Assembly (NCBI GenBank): GCA_017379075.1
Contig: JAFNXL010000025.1
Coordinates: 1-60,825 of the forward strand
Direction: 5' to 3'
DNA from: Bacteroidaceae bacterium
GTDB lineage: Bacteria; Bacteroidota; Bacteroidia; Bacteroidales; Bacteroidaceae
DNA length: 60,825 nt
This document shows positions 60,479-60,825 of this stretch, in pieces; position 1 is the stretch's first letter; every line of letters begins with the position of its first letter. The notes below the pieces were generated by a model. That model ran no database searches and had not been told where the DNA came from. It saw only the letters and a list, made by a program, of their open reading frames with translations. The position numbers were made by a program, and so were the translations under genes.

Positions 60479-60825
60479 TTAGGATTCATCTACCAGAACT
60501 AAATCCAGCTCATCGATGAGCTTTTGTAATACAGGATTCTTGTCAATCATCCGTTGCAGTATCATCTGCGGAGTATCTTTCATCAATAGGAAGTCTGCAA
60601 TGTCAAGCCCTTGCTTGCGTTGCTCATCAGTTGCCACATCTTCAAGAACAGAGCTTACGCTGACACTGCGGCATATAGGACGAAGCATGGAAACTTTCTC
60701 CTGCCACTCGGAGGTCGCTCCAAGGTCGGGCATCAGAATCACATCCCTGCCAGCGAGAACCTTAACTGCTTGTGCATTGAAACATCCATTCTTACCTCCC
60801 GTGGCGATCCATAGCCCATCAGGAA
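60479..60825 (-). CDS. Toprim/primase-like element protein (DUF6371 type), partial
   Basis: The reading frame is open to the right edge, so only the C-terminal ~115 residues are seen. Visible features are L-W-I-A-T-G-G-K-N-G-C-F, then D-V-I-L-M-P-D-L-G-A-T-S-E-W near the middle, resembling the metal-binding part of toprim-like domains, and an acidic end. Similar proteins of unknown function are found with mob and int genes on Bacteroides mobilizable elements. The start lies beyond the window. Confidence 0.6.
   Translation of the reverse strand, partial: PDGLWIATGGKNGCFNAQAVKVLAGRDVILMPDLGATSEWQEKVSMLRPICRSVSVSSVLEDVATDEQRKQGLDIADFLLMKDTPQMILQRMIDKNPVLQKLIDELDLVLVDES

Noticed and set aside
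57678-60825. A complete conjugative element
   Set aside because: No type IV secretion genes are present in the window; relaxase plus integrase supports only a mobilizable element.

Overview
The window comes from a Bacteroidales chromosome, most likely Prevotellaceae or a close relative. The evidence is: Bacteroidetes-type promoters (TTTG then TAnnTTTG) in front of several genes; a transcarbamylase of the N-succinylornithine type in the arginine operon; a T9SS sorting domain on a secreted protein; NigD-like and CotH-type lipoprotein/surface proteins; and a thiamine locus of the outer-membrane receptor-PnuT-thiamine pyrophosphokinase kind. Two parts differ in composition by eye. Positions 1 to about 36,700 are near 50% GC and look like core genome. 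From about 38,200 to the right edge the DNA is AT-rich and looks like accessory DNA.

Core part, left to right: a four-helix-bundle protein in a 7-bp tandem array; GDP-L-fucose synthase; a cytidylyltransferase-GHMP kinase fusion; a GxxExxY protein between two copies of a ~110-bp repeat; a nucleotidyltransferase-like protein; a DUF4112 membrane protein; a large T9SS-exported CotH/lamin-tail protein with a translationally coupled lipoprotein; a minus-strand group (lipocalin, beta-barrel-like protein, phosphoesterase lipoprotein, secreted TIM-barrel-like protein). An arginine/proline operon follows (argR, GNAT, argG, two PspC genes, argC, argD, proB, proA, succinylornithine-type transcarbamylase) behind a perfect ARG-box match. 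Next is a TPP-riboswitch-controlled thiamine receptor and PnuT, a repeat-rich block with a small HTH gene, and a minus-strand run of thiamine pyrophosphokinase, mnmA, NigD-like, acyltransferase, ddl, rluD, PASTA protein and rpmH, divergent from efp. A GH20 hexosaminidase closes the core part.

The intergenic DNA of the core part is rich in degenerate heptanucleotide arrays, word-like repeats and hairpins.

Accessory part: after a ~1.6-kb non-coding stretch that may hold a structured RNA there is one ATPase gene. It converges on a 13-gene minus-strand operon of ~17.5 kb (57,353 down to 39,851). In transcription order it encodes a SrfB-like actin/Hsp70-fold protein, a SrfC-like P-loop protein, a membrane protein with an InlB-like repeat, a four-helix membrane protein, a GTPase-like protein with helical repeats, two membrane-anchored proteins, a secreted Ser/Tyr/Asn-rich beta-barrel-like protein, the four His-Xaa-Ser (Hxs) genes hxsA, hxsD, hxsB, hxsC (a peptidoglycan-binding His-Xaa-Ser repeat protein, a partner protein and two radical SAM maturases), and a secreted DNA/RNA non-specific endonuclease. 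Genes overlap or nearly touch throughout, so they probably act together. My inference is a trans-envelope machine: cytosolic SrfB/SrfC/GTPase, inner-membrane parts, a radical-SAM-modified wall-binding protein, an outer-membrane protein and an exported nuclease. Two nearly identical palindromes lie upstream of the first gene. This is the best candidate for an undescribed system here.

The right end (57.6 kb to the edge) is part of an integrative mobilizable element: tyrosine recombinase and MobV-type relaxase translationally coupled, a possible oriT, and the C-terminal part of a primase/toprim-like protein. Whether the 13-gene operon is cargo of that element cannot be decided from this window.
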